Positions 43,345 through 51,564 of a DNA stretch of 64,000 bases are shown here, one piece after another (position 1 is the stretch's first letter; the number at the start of each line of letters is the position of its first letter). The translations under genes were made by a program, and so were the position numbers. The DNA comes from Azospirillum fermentarium (GTDB lineage: Bacteria; Pseudomonadota; Alphaproteobacteria; Azospirillales; Azospirillaceae). Under the pieces are notes generated by a model. It saw nothing but the letters and a program-made list of their open reading frames with translations, was not told the origin of the DNA and ran no database searches. Location of the stretch: contig NZ_JAOQNH010000004.1 in NCBI RefSeq assembly GCF_025961205.1, positions 151,000-214,999 on the forward strand. Reading direction: 5' to 3'.

Positions 43345-44526
43345 CTACGGTCGCGGATCGGGATTGGCCGATGCGTAGAGGATCCGCCACAGCCGTTCCG
43401 CCGTGTCATCGAGATCGCAATGGGCGGCAACCCAGGTGGTTGCCGCCTGTGCGCAGGCCACCGGATCCGCTGCCGCCGCCCGCTGCAGAGCCGCCGCCAC
43501 CCCCGCTTCGTCGGGGGTGAACAGAATGCCGAAACCTTCACGTTCGGCCATGTCCCATGCCAAGCCCCGCGGGACCAGCAAGGGCCGTCCGGCAGCCAGC
43601 GCCTCCGCTGCGGCGATCCCGAAGTTTTCCCGGACGTCGCCATCGTCCAGCCCCGACGGCAAGACCAGGAAATCGCAATCCGCGAGCGCCTGGCGCACAC
43701 CGGCACGATCCAGGGAGCCCATCAGCCTGACGGCGTTACCGATCCGCGTGGCCATGGCATGGGTTGCCGCGGCGTAATCACCGTTCCCTTCTCCCACAAT
43801 GGTCAGGCGATCGACCGGGCCGCGGATCCGATCCCATATTTTCAAGAATCCCAGAATGCCCTTTTCCCGACTCAGCCGGCCGACGTAGCACAGCCGCAGC
43901 CCGTCACCGGCAGCACGCCTGCGAGGTGGAGTCCACCAGAAGCCGATGTCAATTCCGTTGGGAATTTCCACGATGGCTGCGTCCGGCAGCCATGCGCGCA
44001 CCCCGTCTCCTTCCAGGCCGCTGGTGACATGGACGGCGGCGGCCTGGCGCAGGGCCGGCAGCACAAGCAGGCGGTAAAACAGCCATTTCAACGGCTTCTT
44101 CCGTCGGATATGGGCGACGTGGGCGGGCATCAGACCGCCGTGGGTGGCGGCGACATAAGGCCGGCCCAACCAGCGGCAGAACAGATAGGCCAGGGTGGTC
44201 GGCCATGTGGCGATGCCGCATATGTAACAACTGCCGGCATCACGGCAGGTGGCCCAGACAGTCGTCATCGCCCCCCAACCAAACCCCCAGCGGACAGGCC
44301 ATGCCGCCCGATACAGCCGGACCGTGGCCCGAGCGGGAAGGTCAAGATCCCCTGCCCGCAAGGCCGGTCCGCAGGATCCGTCGCTGACGGCCACCGAAAA
44401 GGCATGGCCCCGCCGTGCCCAGGCCTGCGCCAAGGCCGCCGCGCATTCGGCCACTCCCCCGAATCCGCGGGCCGGTGCGATGTGTGTCGCAATCAGGGCC
44501 GCCGTCCGGCGCGGCGCAACGTCCAT
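43345..44526 (-). CDS. Glycosyltransferase family 4 protein
   Basis: About 393 residues (Met at 44526; the Met at 44544 is also possible). The N-terminal domain starts with AALIATHIAPARGFGGVAECAAALAQAWARRGH, with the glycine-rich acceptor loop of GT4 enzymes. The donor domain shows LCYVGRLSREKGILGFLKIW and a long segment around REGFGILFTPDEAGVAAAL, with ENFGIAAAEALAAGRPLLVPRG as the E-x7-E motif. Last gene of the leftward glycosyltransferase operon that starts at the tyrosine kinase. A hairpin overlapping its stop codon (CCGCGACC-CTAC-GGTCGCGG, 43337-43356) has no T-run. Confidence 0.83.
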   Translation of the reverse strand: MDVAPRRTAALIATHIAPARGFGGVAECAAALAQAWARRGHAFSVAVSDGSCGPALRAGDLDLPARATVRLYRAAWPVRWGFGWGAMTTVWATCRDAGSCYICGIATWPTTLAYLFCRWLGRPYVAATHGGLMPAHVAHIRRKKPLKWLFYRLLVLPALRQAAAVHVTSGLEGDGVRAWLPDAAIVEIPNGIDIGFWWTPPRRRAAGDGLRLCYVGRLSREKGILGFLKIWDRIRGPVDRLTIVGEGNGDYAAATHAMATRIGNAVRLMGSLDRAGVRQALADCDFLVLPSGLDDGDVRENFGIAAAEALAAGRPLLVPRGLAWDMAEREGFGILFTPDEAGVAAALQRAAAADPVACAQAATTWVAAHCDLDDTAERLWRILYASANPDPRP

Positions 44527-45347
44527 TTCGTCGCCTCGTACCATGTGTACATCAGGGTATAGGCCAAACCGGCCCGGCCGTCACGAAAGCCCCCCTGGCA
44601 CACATAATGGTAAAGGAACCGCGCCGGTATCCGCCATGCCCCACACCCGGCGAGCCGGTTGAGCAGAGCGCGGAAGGTGACGTGGGCCGTTTTTCCGGCG
44701 GCTTCGGCCGACGAGACCTCCTGCCGTGCCAGCCCGATATGCTTGCGCATCCAACCGGCCAGATCACCGTCGTAGAAGAAATGGTCATAGGGAATAGGGC
44801 AGCGGATCTGGCGGCACGGTTCGGCGACGGTTTCCCCATGCCCTGTCCCGTTGGGCACAAAACGGACGGTTTCCACCCGTGCCAGACGGGGATGATGGAT
44901 CGGATAGCCGGGGGCATGGCGCAACGGCTGGCCATCCCAGATCAGCACGGACGGAATCTGCACCACATCGAAGCCGGGGGCCCCGGCGGACACGTTCCTG
45001 TCCAGCCAATCGAAAAAGGCCGGGGGGAAAATTTCATCCGCGTCGATGAACAGCACCCAGTCTGCCAGCCCGCGGCAGGCGTCGAGGCAGAAATTGCGTT
45101 GCGCGGCATAGCCCGGCCATGGATTGACCAGCACCCTGGCCCCCGCGTTGCGGGCAATGTCGGCCGTGGCGTCGGTGCTGCCGGAATCGACCACCAGGAC
45201 CGGATAGCCGGGCGGCACGGCGGCCAGACACGCAGGCAGGCGTCCAGCCTCGTTCAGGGTCAGGATCGCCACGGTGACCCGCGCCCTGGTTTCTATCGGT
45301 CCCATCCCTGCCCACTGGTTTCGAGGATCATCATCGATGTGTATCAT
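44493..45347 (-). CDS. Glycosyltransferase family 2 protein (WaaE/KdtX-like)
   Basis: 284 residues from the Met at 45347, preceded by AGGGG. GT-A fold: VTVAILTLNEAGRLPACLA, VLVVDSGSTDATADIARNAGARV, and the metal-binding D-x-D in ADWVLFIDADEIFPP. The later part (HVTFRALLNRLAGCGAWRIPARFLYHYVCQGGFRDGRAGL) matches the WaaE/KdtX-type glucosyltransferases of lipopolysaccharide core and exopolysaccharide loci. It overlaps the following glycosyltransferase gene and lies 11 bp after the flippase gene, so it is part of one transcript. Confidence 0.88.
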   Translation of the reverse strand: MIHIDDDPRNQWAGMGPIETRARVTVAILTLNEAGRLPACLAAVPPGYPVLVVDSGSTDATADIARNAGARVLVNPWPGYAAQRNFCLDACRGLADWVLFIDADEIFPPAFFDWLDRNVSAGAPGFDVVQIPSVLIWDGQPLRHAPGYPIHHPRLARVETVRFVPNGTGHGETVAEPCRQIRCPIPYDHFFYDGDLAGWMRKHIGLARQEVSSAEAAGKTAHVTFRALLNRLAGCGAWRIPARFLYHYVCQGGFRDGRAGLAYTLMYTWYEATKWTLRRAGRRP

Positions 45348-45358
45348 CGGGCGCCCCT

Positions 45359-46792
45359 TCACCCGGCGATGGCGGCGCGTATCCCGGCCGCCATCGCCAG
45401 ACAACAGCCCCCGGCAACCACTGCGGCAGCGTATGTGCGGACCAGAACCGGAAGAATGGGAGAGGAAAGCGCCCTGGAGGCCGCGCGAAGCATGATCGGG
45501 GTTGCCACCATGATCTCCGCCATCCCCACCGCGATGGCCGCCCCCAGAGCGTCCCGGTCAGGGATCAGAATGAGGGCCAGCAGGATCATGGCGGCGGCCT
45601 GGAGCAGCATAGCCAGCGCCAGAGGCTGCGGGCGGCCAATCAGGCGCAGCAGGCCCATGGCGCAATAGGCCGGCGTCATCAAGACCGCCGCCGCGACGAA
45701 GGTGGCCGCCAGCGGCCGGTCGAACGCCACGTTTCCATGCGTCCACAGACCAAGAAACCAGGGGCCGACGGCCAGGGTCACGCCGCTGATGGTCCCGATG
45801 ACGGCCCCGGCCACCGGGCACAGGATGCGGTGCAGGCGGGCGGTGCCGGCAACGTCGCCACGGGCATAAAGATGCGCCATCTCCAGCCCGGCAACGGTGG
45901 CGAACTGATTGGCGAACTGGCGGATGACCCCGGTCAGGGTGCGCATGGTGCTGAAGACCACCACCGCCCCCGGCGACGACAGACGGCCCAGCAGAATGAC
46001 CGGCAACTGCACCAGCAGCACGCCGCCGCTCTGCTGGAGGCCGTAGAACGGAGATTTTACAGCCAGCTCCCACAACTCTGCCGCCGCGGGACGGCATGGC
46101 ATGAAGGCAACGTCGGGATGGCGCCGCCGCAACGACCAGAGCGAAACACCCCATCCCACCAGCAGGCTGACGGTGCCGTAGGCTGCCGCCGCCTGTATCG
46201 GGCTGCCCCCAGCCAACGTGACGCCGATCACGGTTCCCTGCTGGGCGGATGTCAGCACGAGAAAGTCGCCGACCTGACGGGAAAACTGGCCGCGGGCGGC
46301 ATAGACCGACAGCGTGAGTTCCCGCGGCAGCAGCAGGAGGGTTGATAGGCCGAGCAGCACCAGGGTTGCTTGCGGATGCTCTAGCTGTTCGACCCCCAGC
46401 AGGGACGGAACATCCAACAGCATCAGGGACCCCGCAAGCACGGCAAGCAGCACCGACAGCGACAGTGCATAAGTCCCCAGCCCCGCCTGGAGGATGCGCT
46501 GTCCGGCGGCCTGTTCGCCGCGCGCCCAGGCCGCCCGCAGACCGTTGCCCAGATGGCCTTGCATCCCGAAATCCGCCACCATCAGCAGGCCACCCGCCGC
46601 CATCAGGACCAGCCAGTCACCATAGACCACCGGACCCCATGCCGACAGACAGATGGGGACCGACAGGAACTGCAGCAGCGTCTGGATCACAAAGGTCAGC
46701 CCCTGAATCCCCACGCCCAGGGCCAGCCGCCGCACGGCCCCGTTACGAACAAAGCTGCCCTGGAAAAGACGGTTGCGGATGGCGGTCATCAT
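45359..46792 (-). CDS. wzx: Wzx-type polysaccharide flippase
   Basis: 477 residues from the ATG at 46792 that overlaps the upstream stop. It has about 12-14 hydrophobic helices in the MOP/MATE-like pattern, beginning LALGVGIQGLTFVIQTLLQFLSVPICL and with the conserved GDWLVLMAAGGLLMVADFGMQGHLGNGL near the N-terminus. Wzx flips the completed undecaprenyl-diphosphate repeat unit across the inner membrane. Together with the WbaP-like transferase, Wzy and Wzc, it defines a Wzx/Wzy-dependent exopolysaccharide pathway. Its specificity follows the repeat unit made by the flanking glycosyltransferases. Confidence 0.88.
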   Translation of the reverse strand: MMTAIRNRLFQGSFVRNGAVRRLALGVGIQGLTFVIQTLLQFLSVPICLSAWGPVVYGDWLVLMAAGGLLMVADFGMQGHLGNGLRAAWARGEQAAGQRILQAGLGTYALSLSVLLAVLAGSLMLLDVPSLLGVEQLEHPQATLVLLGLSTLLLLPRELTLSVYAARGQFSRQVGDFLVLTSAQQGTVIGVTLAGGSPIQAAAAYGTVSLLVGWGVSLWSLRRRHPDVAFMPCRPAAAELWELAVKSPFYGLQQSGGVLLVQLPVILLGRLSSPGAVVVFSTMRTLTGVIRQFANQFATVAGLEMAHLYARGDVAGTARLHRILCPVAGAVIGTISGVTLAVGPWFLGLWTHGNVAFDRPLAATFVAAAVLMTPAYCAMGLLRLIGRPQPLALAMLLQAAAMILLALILIPDRDALGAAIAVGMAEIMVATPIMLRAASRALSSPILPVLVRTYAAAVVAGGCCLAMAAGIRAAIAG

Positions 46793-47595
46793 GACCAGCC
46801 CCAGCCGAGCCGTACGGCCAAGGCCCGTGGGTTGCCGGCCCATTTGAGGCTGCGCGCCGCCAGACGCCGGGCCGGGTCGAGCCAATCCGGCCCCCGTCCG
46901 GTGAGACGCTGGCAAATCCGCGTCCAGTCGGCATGATACCGGTCCTCAAGCGCCCCCGTTCCGGAGATGGACTGCGCGTGCAGCGTGAACACCGCCAGAT
47001 CCGCCGGCAGCAGCCGGAAACGCCGGCCCGCCAGCAGCAATTCCGCAATCAGTTCACCATCCCAGCAGGTGCGGTTGGCTGCATTGAAACCGCCCACCGC
47101 CCGCACGGCATCGGTGCGATAGAAACTGGCCTGTTGCAGCAGAAACACCCCGCCATGGGCCAGCCGCCAAGGTGTGATCGGTGCCGTGGCCAAAACCCGG
47201 CGGCTCCGGCCGTGGCGAAGATCCACGATAGAGCCGTGGCCATACAGCACGTCGCTGTCGGGGTGGGCGCGAAAGCCGGCCATGATGGCTCCGACCGCGC
47301 CGGGGAGAAGGTAATCATCGGCGTTGAGAAAGGCGAAGACCTCGCCCGTTGCTACCGCCAGCCCATGGTTGAGGCCGTCCGCCGGACCATTGTCGGGATC
47401 GAGGATAACGCGGGACAGACGATGGCCGTAACGGCCGATCAGCGCCCGGCTGCCATCGACCGAACCGGGATCGACGACGATGTACTCGATGTTGGGATAA
47501 TCCTGCTCCAAGACCGAGCGCATGGCCCGCTCCAGAAACTCGGCCTGATTATAGCTGATGGTGACAATGGAAATTTTCATCGCGTGGGCCATCAC
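46789..47595 (-). CDS. Glycosyltransferase family 2 protein
   Basis: 268 residues (the Met at 47580 is an alternative start). GT-A motifs are KISIVTISYNQAEFLERAMRSVLEQDYPNIEYIVVDPGSVDGS and a D-x-D-like FLNADDYLLPGAV, where N-A-D-D binds the nucleotide-sugar metal. Further family segments are GVFLLQQASFYRTDAVRAVGGFN and CWDGELIAELLLAG. The donor is unknown. Starts and stops overlap both neighbours by 4 bp (ATGA), a sign of strict co-expression with the flippase and the GT4 gene. Confidence 0.88.
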   Translation of the reverse strand: MMAHAMKISIVTISYNQAEFLERAMRSVLEQDYPNIEYIVVDPGSVDGSRALIGRYGHRLSRVILDPDNGPADGLNHGLAVATGEVFAFLNADDYLLPGAVGAIMAGFRAHPDSDVLYGHGSIVDLRHGRSRRVLATAPITPWRLAHGGVFLLQQASFYRTDAVRAVGGFNAANRTCWDGELIAELLLAGRRFRLLPADLAVFTLHAQSISGTGALEDRYHADWTRICQRLTGRGPDWLDPARRLAARSLKWAGNPRALAVRLGWGWS

Positions 47596-48809
47596 GGCGC
47601 GGGCAGGGGGTCCGGCACCCCCAGCGCCTGCCGGAGGCCGCGCAGGTCCGCGGCGTAATCCCAGCGGTCGATCAGCGCCCGCCCGGCCTCGCCCATGGTC
47701 GCCGCTGCAGTGCGGTCGGTCAGCAACCGGCGCAACGCCGCGGCCAGAGCGTCAATATCGCCGGTAGGAACCACCAGGCCTGTGTCTCCGTCACGCACAA
47801 GATCGGTCTGGCATCCCACCCGGTCGCTGACGATTACCGGCACCCCGCAGCTCATCGCTTCGTTCACCACCAGCCCCCACGGCTCCCATTCCGATGGCAG
47901 CACGAAGACGTCGGCCATGGCGTAATAGGCCGGCAAGCGCAACTGACCTTCGAACCCGGCGAAGCGCACGCGGTTCAGACCCAGGCGCGCGGCTTCTGCC
48001 GCCAGGGACTCGTGCATCGGCCCATCCCCGACGAAAACCAGATAGGGCTGTTCCGCTTCCGCCCCGCCGGCGATCCTGGCATAGGCCGCGAGCAGCGTAT
48101 CAGGCCGTTTCAGTTCCAGCAGCCTGGCAACGAACAAGATGACCGGAACATTCATGTCCAGCCCCAGTTCCCGGCGCAGGTCCGGGCTTTGCCGGCCCGC
48201 GGCGGCGGAACGGTTTTGAAAAAAGGCGTTGTCCACAGCGTAGGGCACGAGGAACATCCGCTGGTCGGGAATCCCGTTCTGGCGATAATAGGCGGCGTTG
48301 CGCGTGCCGATGACGGTGAAACCATCGCACAGCCCGCGCAAAAACTGGAAGAACAGCCGCTTCAGCCCGGAGCGGATCGGGCCGCGTGCCTTGCTGTCCT
48401 GTGTAACCTCGTCCCGTACCAGGATGCGGAGTCCCAGCACTCGTCCCATCATCATCGCCAGGATGTTGTCGAAACGGGCATAGCCATGCACCCACAGCGC
48501 ATCGAAGCGTCCGGCAACCAGCCGCCTCCACAAGCCGTAGGTCCAGGGCCGAAAGAAACTGAACTGATTGCCGGAGCCGATCCGTGGGAGGAATACGCTG
48601 TTGAAACCGCCGATGAGATCGGTTTCCCAATCGATTGTCACCCCATAATCGGGATCGACCGTCGGGCGCAGAAGGTAGTCGGATTGAAAGAACACGGTCA
48701 GATCAATGTCCGGCTGGGCCGCGATCATGCGCAACAGGGGAGCCTGATAATGAATCGGGTGGCTCACCAGATAAGCCAGACGAAGCGGACGGGCTGGAAC
48801 AACGGTCAT
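47592..48809 (-). CDS. Glycosyltransferase family 4 protein
   Basis: 405 residues from the Met at 48809. The frame reaches 48854, which would overlap the upstream gene. RLAYLVSHPIHYQAPLLRMIAAQ marks the acceptor domain. The donor domain has VILFVARLLELKRPDTLLAAYARI and VLPSEWEPWGLVVNEAMSCGVPVIVSDRVGCQTDLV, the E-x7-E motif of GT4 enzymes. It acts in the cytoplasm on the lipid-linked repeat unit. It is linked to the GT2 gene by a 4-bp overlap. Confidence 0.85.
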   Translation of the reverse strand: MTVVPARPLRLAYLVSHPIHYQAPLLRMIAAQPDIDLTVFFQSDYLLRPTVDPDYGVTIDWETDLIGGFNSVFLPRIGSGNQFSFFRPWTYGLWRRLVAGRFDALWVHGYARFDNILAMMMGRVLGLRILVRDEVTQDSKARGPIRSGLKRLFFQFLRGLCDGFTVIGTRNAAYYRQNGIPDQRMFLVPYAVDNAFFQNRSAAAGRQSPDLRRELGLDMNVPVILFVARLLELKRPDTLLAAYARIAGGAEAEQPYLVFVGDGPMHESLAAEAARLGLNRVRFAGFEGQLRLPAYYAMADVFVLPSEWEPWGLVVNEAMSCGVPVIVSDRVGCQTDLVRDGDTGLVVPTGDIDALAAALRRLLTDRTAAATMGEAGRALIDRWDYAADLRGLRQALGVPDPLPAP

Positions 48810-48837
48810 CGAAAGGTGGGCCTTTGTGCCGGAACGG

Positions 48838-50118
48838 CTAGGGGAAAGAGGCATGCATGGCCAGCAGCCTCTCGTACAGGGCCGTCAAGCGGTCGCCGTA
48901 ACGGTGCTGGTTGTAATCGGTACGGATCAATGCGGCATTTGCCGCGCCGGCTGCCGCCAGCCGGTCCCGTCCCATGGCGAATGCCCGGCGCAACGCGGCC
49001 CGCAGCGCCTCCGCATCGCCCGGCGGTACCAGGAAGCCATGGCGATCATGTTCAACGATGCTGCCGCTGTTGGGGGTGGTGATGACGAAGCATCCACAGG
49101 CCAACGCTTCGAACACCACCCGCGCCGATCCTTCGGCCAGGGAAGGAAAGACGAAAATATCGGAAGCCGTCAGGCGCGCCGTCAATTCGGAGCGGGGAAC
49201 CAGATCGTACACCCGCACTCGTGGGTCGGCCAGGAAGTTGCTGAACCGTTGCTTGGCATCGGGATGGACACCAGCAACAATGTCAAGGCGCCACGGTATA
49301 TCGTCCAAACCGAATAGGGCGTTTATTAAAACGTCGATCCCTTTGCGCGGATCATGTCCTCCGGTAAACAACAAGCGCATGGGTTGGCCTGTGACAGGCC
49401 GCCGTTGCGGCAGCTGGTCGAGGCAGGGCTGATCGACCCCGCTGTAGACTACATGAACCCGGTCTTCCGGCCAGCCCTGATGGAGAAAGGTCTGGCGGAC
49501 GAAATCGGAATTCACCACCACATGCTCGGCACGTTCCACATCGTCGAGGATGTGATGCCAGAAGCGGCTCGGGGCCGGGCGCGCGCCGGGCGGCGGAAAC
49601 CGGCCCCCATGTCTGGTCAGGTAATCAACCAAACGAGGATGGGCGATGGTGTGTTCACACAAAACGATCATACCGCGGGCACGGGCGCATGCGACGGACT
49701 CCTGCCCGAACCCCGACCGATAATGATAGATCGTCGGCACGGACGTATCGGCAGACGCGATGATCCGGGCCGCTTGACGGCCATACAGGCGGTAGCCGGC
49801 GATGTCCAGCCAATCCGCCAGTCGATGAAACGCGGCAGGCAGCCGCCGCAGCACCATGCCGCTGGCGTGCACGGCTTCCGTCGTCCACAGCGCATCAATG
49901 CGGGATGGCGGAACATCGACACCACGCGCAGCCAGGCGCGCCAGTTTTCTTTGTTTGGTCACGCCCAGACGCTCTGCCGAACGCCATGCCATTCCGGTCG
50001 GATAAGCCCCCGTCATCAGACGCGCCAAGCAACCCCGGCTCGCCAGTTCTGCCGACGCGTCGGCCAAGTTATAGCGAGCAAAACCGTTTGACGTGATAAT
50101 CTGAAACGGTGACGTCAT
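48838..50118 (-). CDS. Glycosyltransferase family 4 protein
   Basis: 426 residues. The C-terminal domain has LLFTGGHDPRKGIDVLINALFGL and FVFPSLAEGSARVVFEALACGCFVITTPNSGSIVEH, matching the E-x7-E donor site. The N-terminal region (FQIITSNGFARYNLADASAELASRG) is compatible with an acceptor domain, and IVLCEHTIAHPRLVDYL is a typical mid-section. The ATG overlaps the stop of the Wzy gene. It is one of four glycosyltransferases in the leftward unit downstream of the flippase, polymerase and kinase genes. Confidence 0.84.
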   Translation of the reverse strand: MTSPFQIITSNGFARYNLADASAELASRGCLARLMTGAYPTGMAWRSAERLGVTKQRKLARLAARGVDVPPSRIDALWTTEAVHASGMVLRRLPAAFHRLADWLDIAGYRLYGRQAARIIASADTSVPTIYHYRSGFGQESVACARARGMIVLCEHTIAHPRLVDYLTRHGGRFPPPGARPAPSRFWHHILDDVERAEHVVVNSDFVRQTFLHQGWPEDRVHVVYSGVDQPCLDQLPQRRPVTGQPMRLLFTGGHDPRKGIDVLINALFGLDDIPWRLDIVAGVHPDAKQRFSNFLADPRVRVYDLVPRSELTARLTASDIFVFPSLAEGSARVVFEALACGCFVITTPNSGSIVEHDRHGFLVPPGDAEALRAALRRAFAMGRDRLAAAGAANAALIRTDYNQHRYGDRLTALYERLLAMHASFP

Positions 50119-51416
50119 GCTGCCCCCGAGGGCAGGGGGGGATGAGGCTGTGGTCTGGGCCGAGACGGCGTCGGCGTCGGCGGTGCGGACAGAAGCATCG
50201 TCAGAACGACGATTTCAAAGCAAGCGTTGACGCGGCCATCGAGGCCGTACGGAGAGAAGAAAACATTCCAGCTCAAGTCAAAAAAACAAAACAATGAGAT
50301 GGGGTGGACCAATCCAGGTTGCCGGATCAGCTTGAAAGAGACTCTGATCAGCAGGCCAAGCACATAAAGCCAGATAAGAGCCGAGAAAACCCCTCCTTCC
50401 GTCCAAGCACCGAAAAGGAATGAATGAGTTGGGATCGGATTTGGGGTGTCAGGAAGGCTGGTTAATGAATATCCGAAATGATCCATAAATATATCATAGT
50501 AATAATCGCTGGTAGCCCACGATCCATGGCCGAAAAATGGGCGGTCCATAATCGCCAGGCTGGACACAAATACTTCGGCTCGCCCTGAAAGAAGAAGGCC
50601 ATAAGATTCAGTCTGCGCAGACAGCTTCAATTTAGCGTCTTCACCTAACATCCCCTCGGAAGCCGTGTATTCATAGATCTCGACGATGATACCGGCTCCA
50701 CCGATGAGGAATATGGACACCAAAAAAATCTTCGACATCGAGCCATTCTTGAACCATCGTTCCAGGAACGGAACCATGGCGATCCCCAGTGCCACCATGA
50801 ACACCATGCCGGCCATGCTGCGGAATCCCAGCACCAGATTGACCACTACCGTCACAAGGCACAGGCCGATTGCCAAGAGCGGCAGGCGCGCACTCCACAG
50901 CATGCCGGCCGCCACAACCGCCAGCATGGTGACCGGCCGCCCATAACCGAATTTCCAAGAATCAGCTTGAATCAGTTCACTCGGTTCCAAAAGGTAGCCG
51001 ATAGCCAGTCCGATAGCGTTGGCGGTGAAGAGAACGATGACCCGCTTGCGATTATCCAGCCCCAGACTGTAATAACCCAGCAGCAACGCCCCCGTCATCA
51101 TGGCGCGTGCCATGCCGCGTGCCATGTTGTCGAAACTGGTATGATTGACCAGATCGCTGATCAATTGCGCACAAAACCATACAAACGATAAGAAAATCAG
51201 CCGCCGGATTGGTGGAGGCAGTGGTGGAATGCTGTGCGTGACGATCAGGATCGGCAAAAGAAATAGCAAAACCAGCTCGCTGCCGGTAATCCGCCCGATT
51301 AGTTCCAGGTTGAGTCCTATCGTCAACCCAACCAGCACACACACAGCCGTGCGAAGCGAGGGTTGTGGGCGCGTAGGATGGTGGGGGTATTGGATGCCGT
51401 GGGCGGGAAAACTCAT
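50115..51416 (-). CDS. wzy: Wzy-type polysaccharide polymerase
   Basis: 433 residues with about 10-11 transmembrane helices (TAVCVLVGLTIGLNLELIGRITG, LVLLFLLPILIVTHSIPPL and further). The large periplasmic loop carries DRPFFGHGSWATSDYYYDIF, then TPNPIPTHSFLFGAWTEGG, similar to the Wzy_C polymerase family. It would link repeat units into a chain under Wzc control. Located just after the tyrosine-kinase gene (148 bp) and overlapping the next glycosyltransferase by 4 bp. The end is Pro-rich (PTPTPSRPRPQPHPPLP), an unusual tail. Confidence 0.82.
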   Translation of the reverse strand: MSFPAHGIQYPHHPTRPQPSLRTAVCVLVGLTIGLNLELIGRITGSELVLLFLLPILIVTHSIPPLPPPIRRLIFLSFVWFCAQLISDLVNHTSFDNMARGMARAMMTGALLLGYYSLGLDNRKRVIVLFTANAIGLAIGYLLEPSELIQADSWKFGYGRPVTMLAVVAAGMLWSARLPLLAIGLCLVTVVVNLVLGFRSMAGMVFMVALGIAMVPFLERWFKNGSMSKIFLVSIFLIGGAGIIVEIYEYTASEGMLGEDAKLKLSAQTESYGLLLSGRAEVFVSSLAIMDRPFFGHGSWATSDYYYDIFMDHFGYSLTSLPDTPNPIPTHSFLFGAWTEGGVFSALIWLYVLGLLIRVSFKLIRQPGLVHPISLFCFFDLSWNVFFSPYGLDGRVNACFEIVVLTMLLSAPPTPTPSRPRPQPHPPLPSGAA

Positions 51417-51564
51417 CTGGCTTATCTTCGTCCCTTTCCCGCAGGTACGGCATCCGTGTTGCCGTACCTGCGGAACGTGTTGGCCACAAACAGGGCCTTG
51501 GGGGGTAGGGGATCCGGCCTTGACAGTGATGAAGAAAAGACAAGCCGCCAGCCCAGCCGGCTAT

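Noticed and set aside
43287..43356. Terminator between the FkbM and glycosyltransferase genes
   Set aside because: Two hairpins are present (GCTCACC/GGTGAGC and CCGCGACC/GGTCGCGG), but neither is followed by a T-run.
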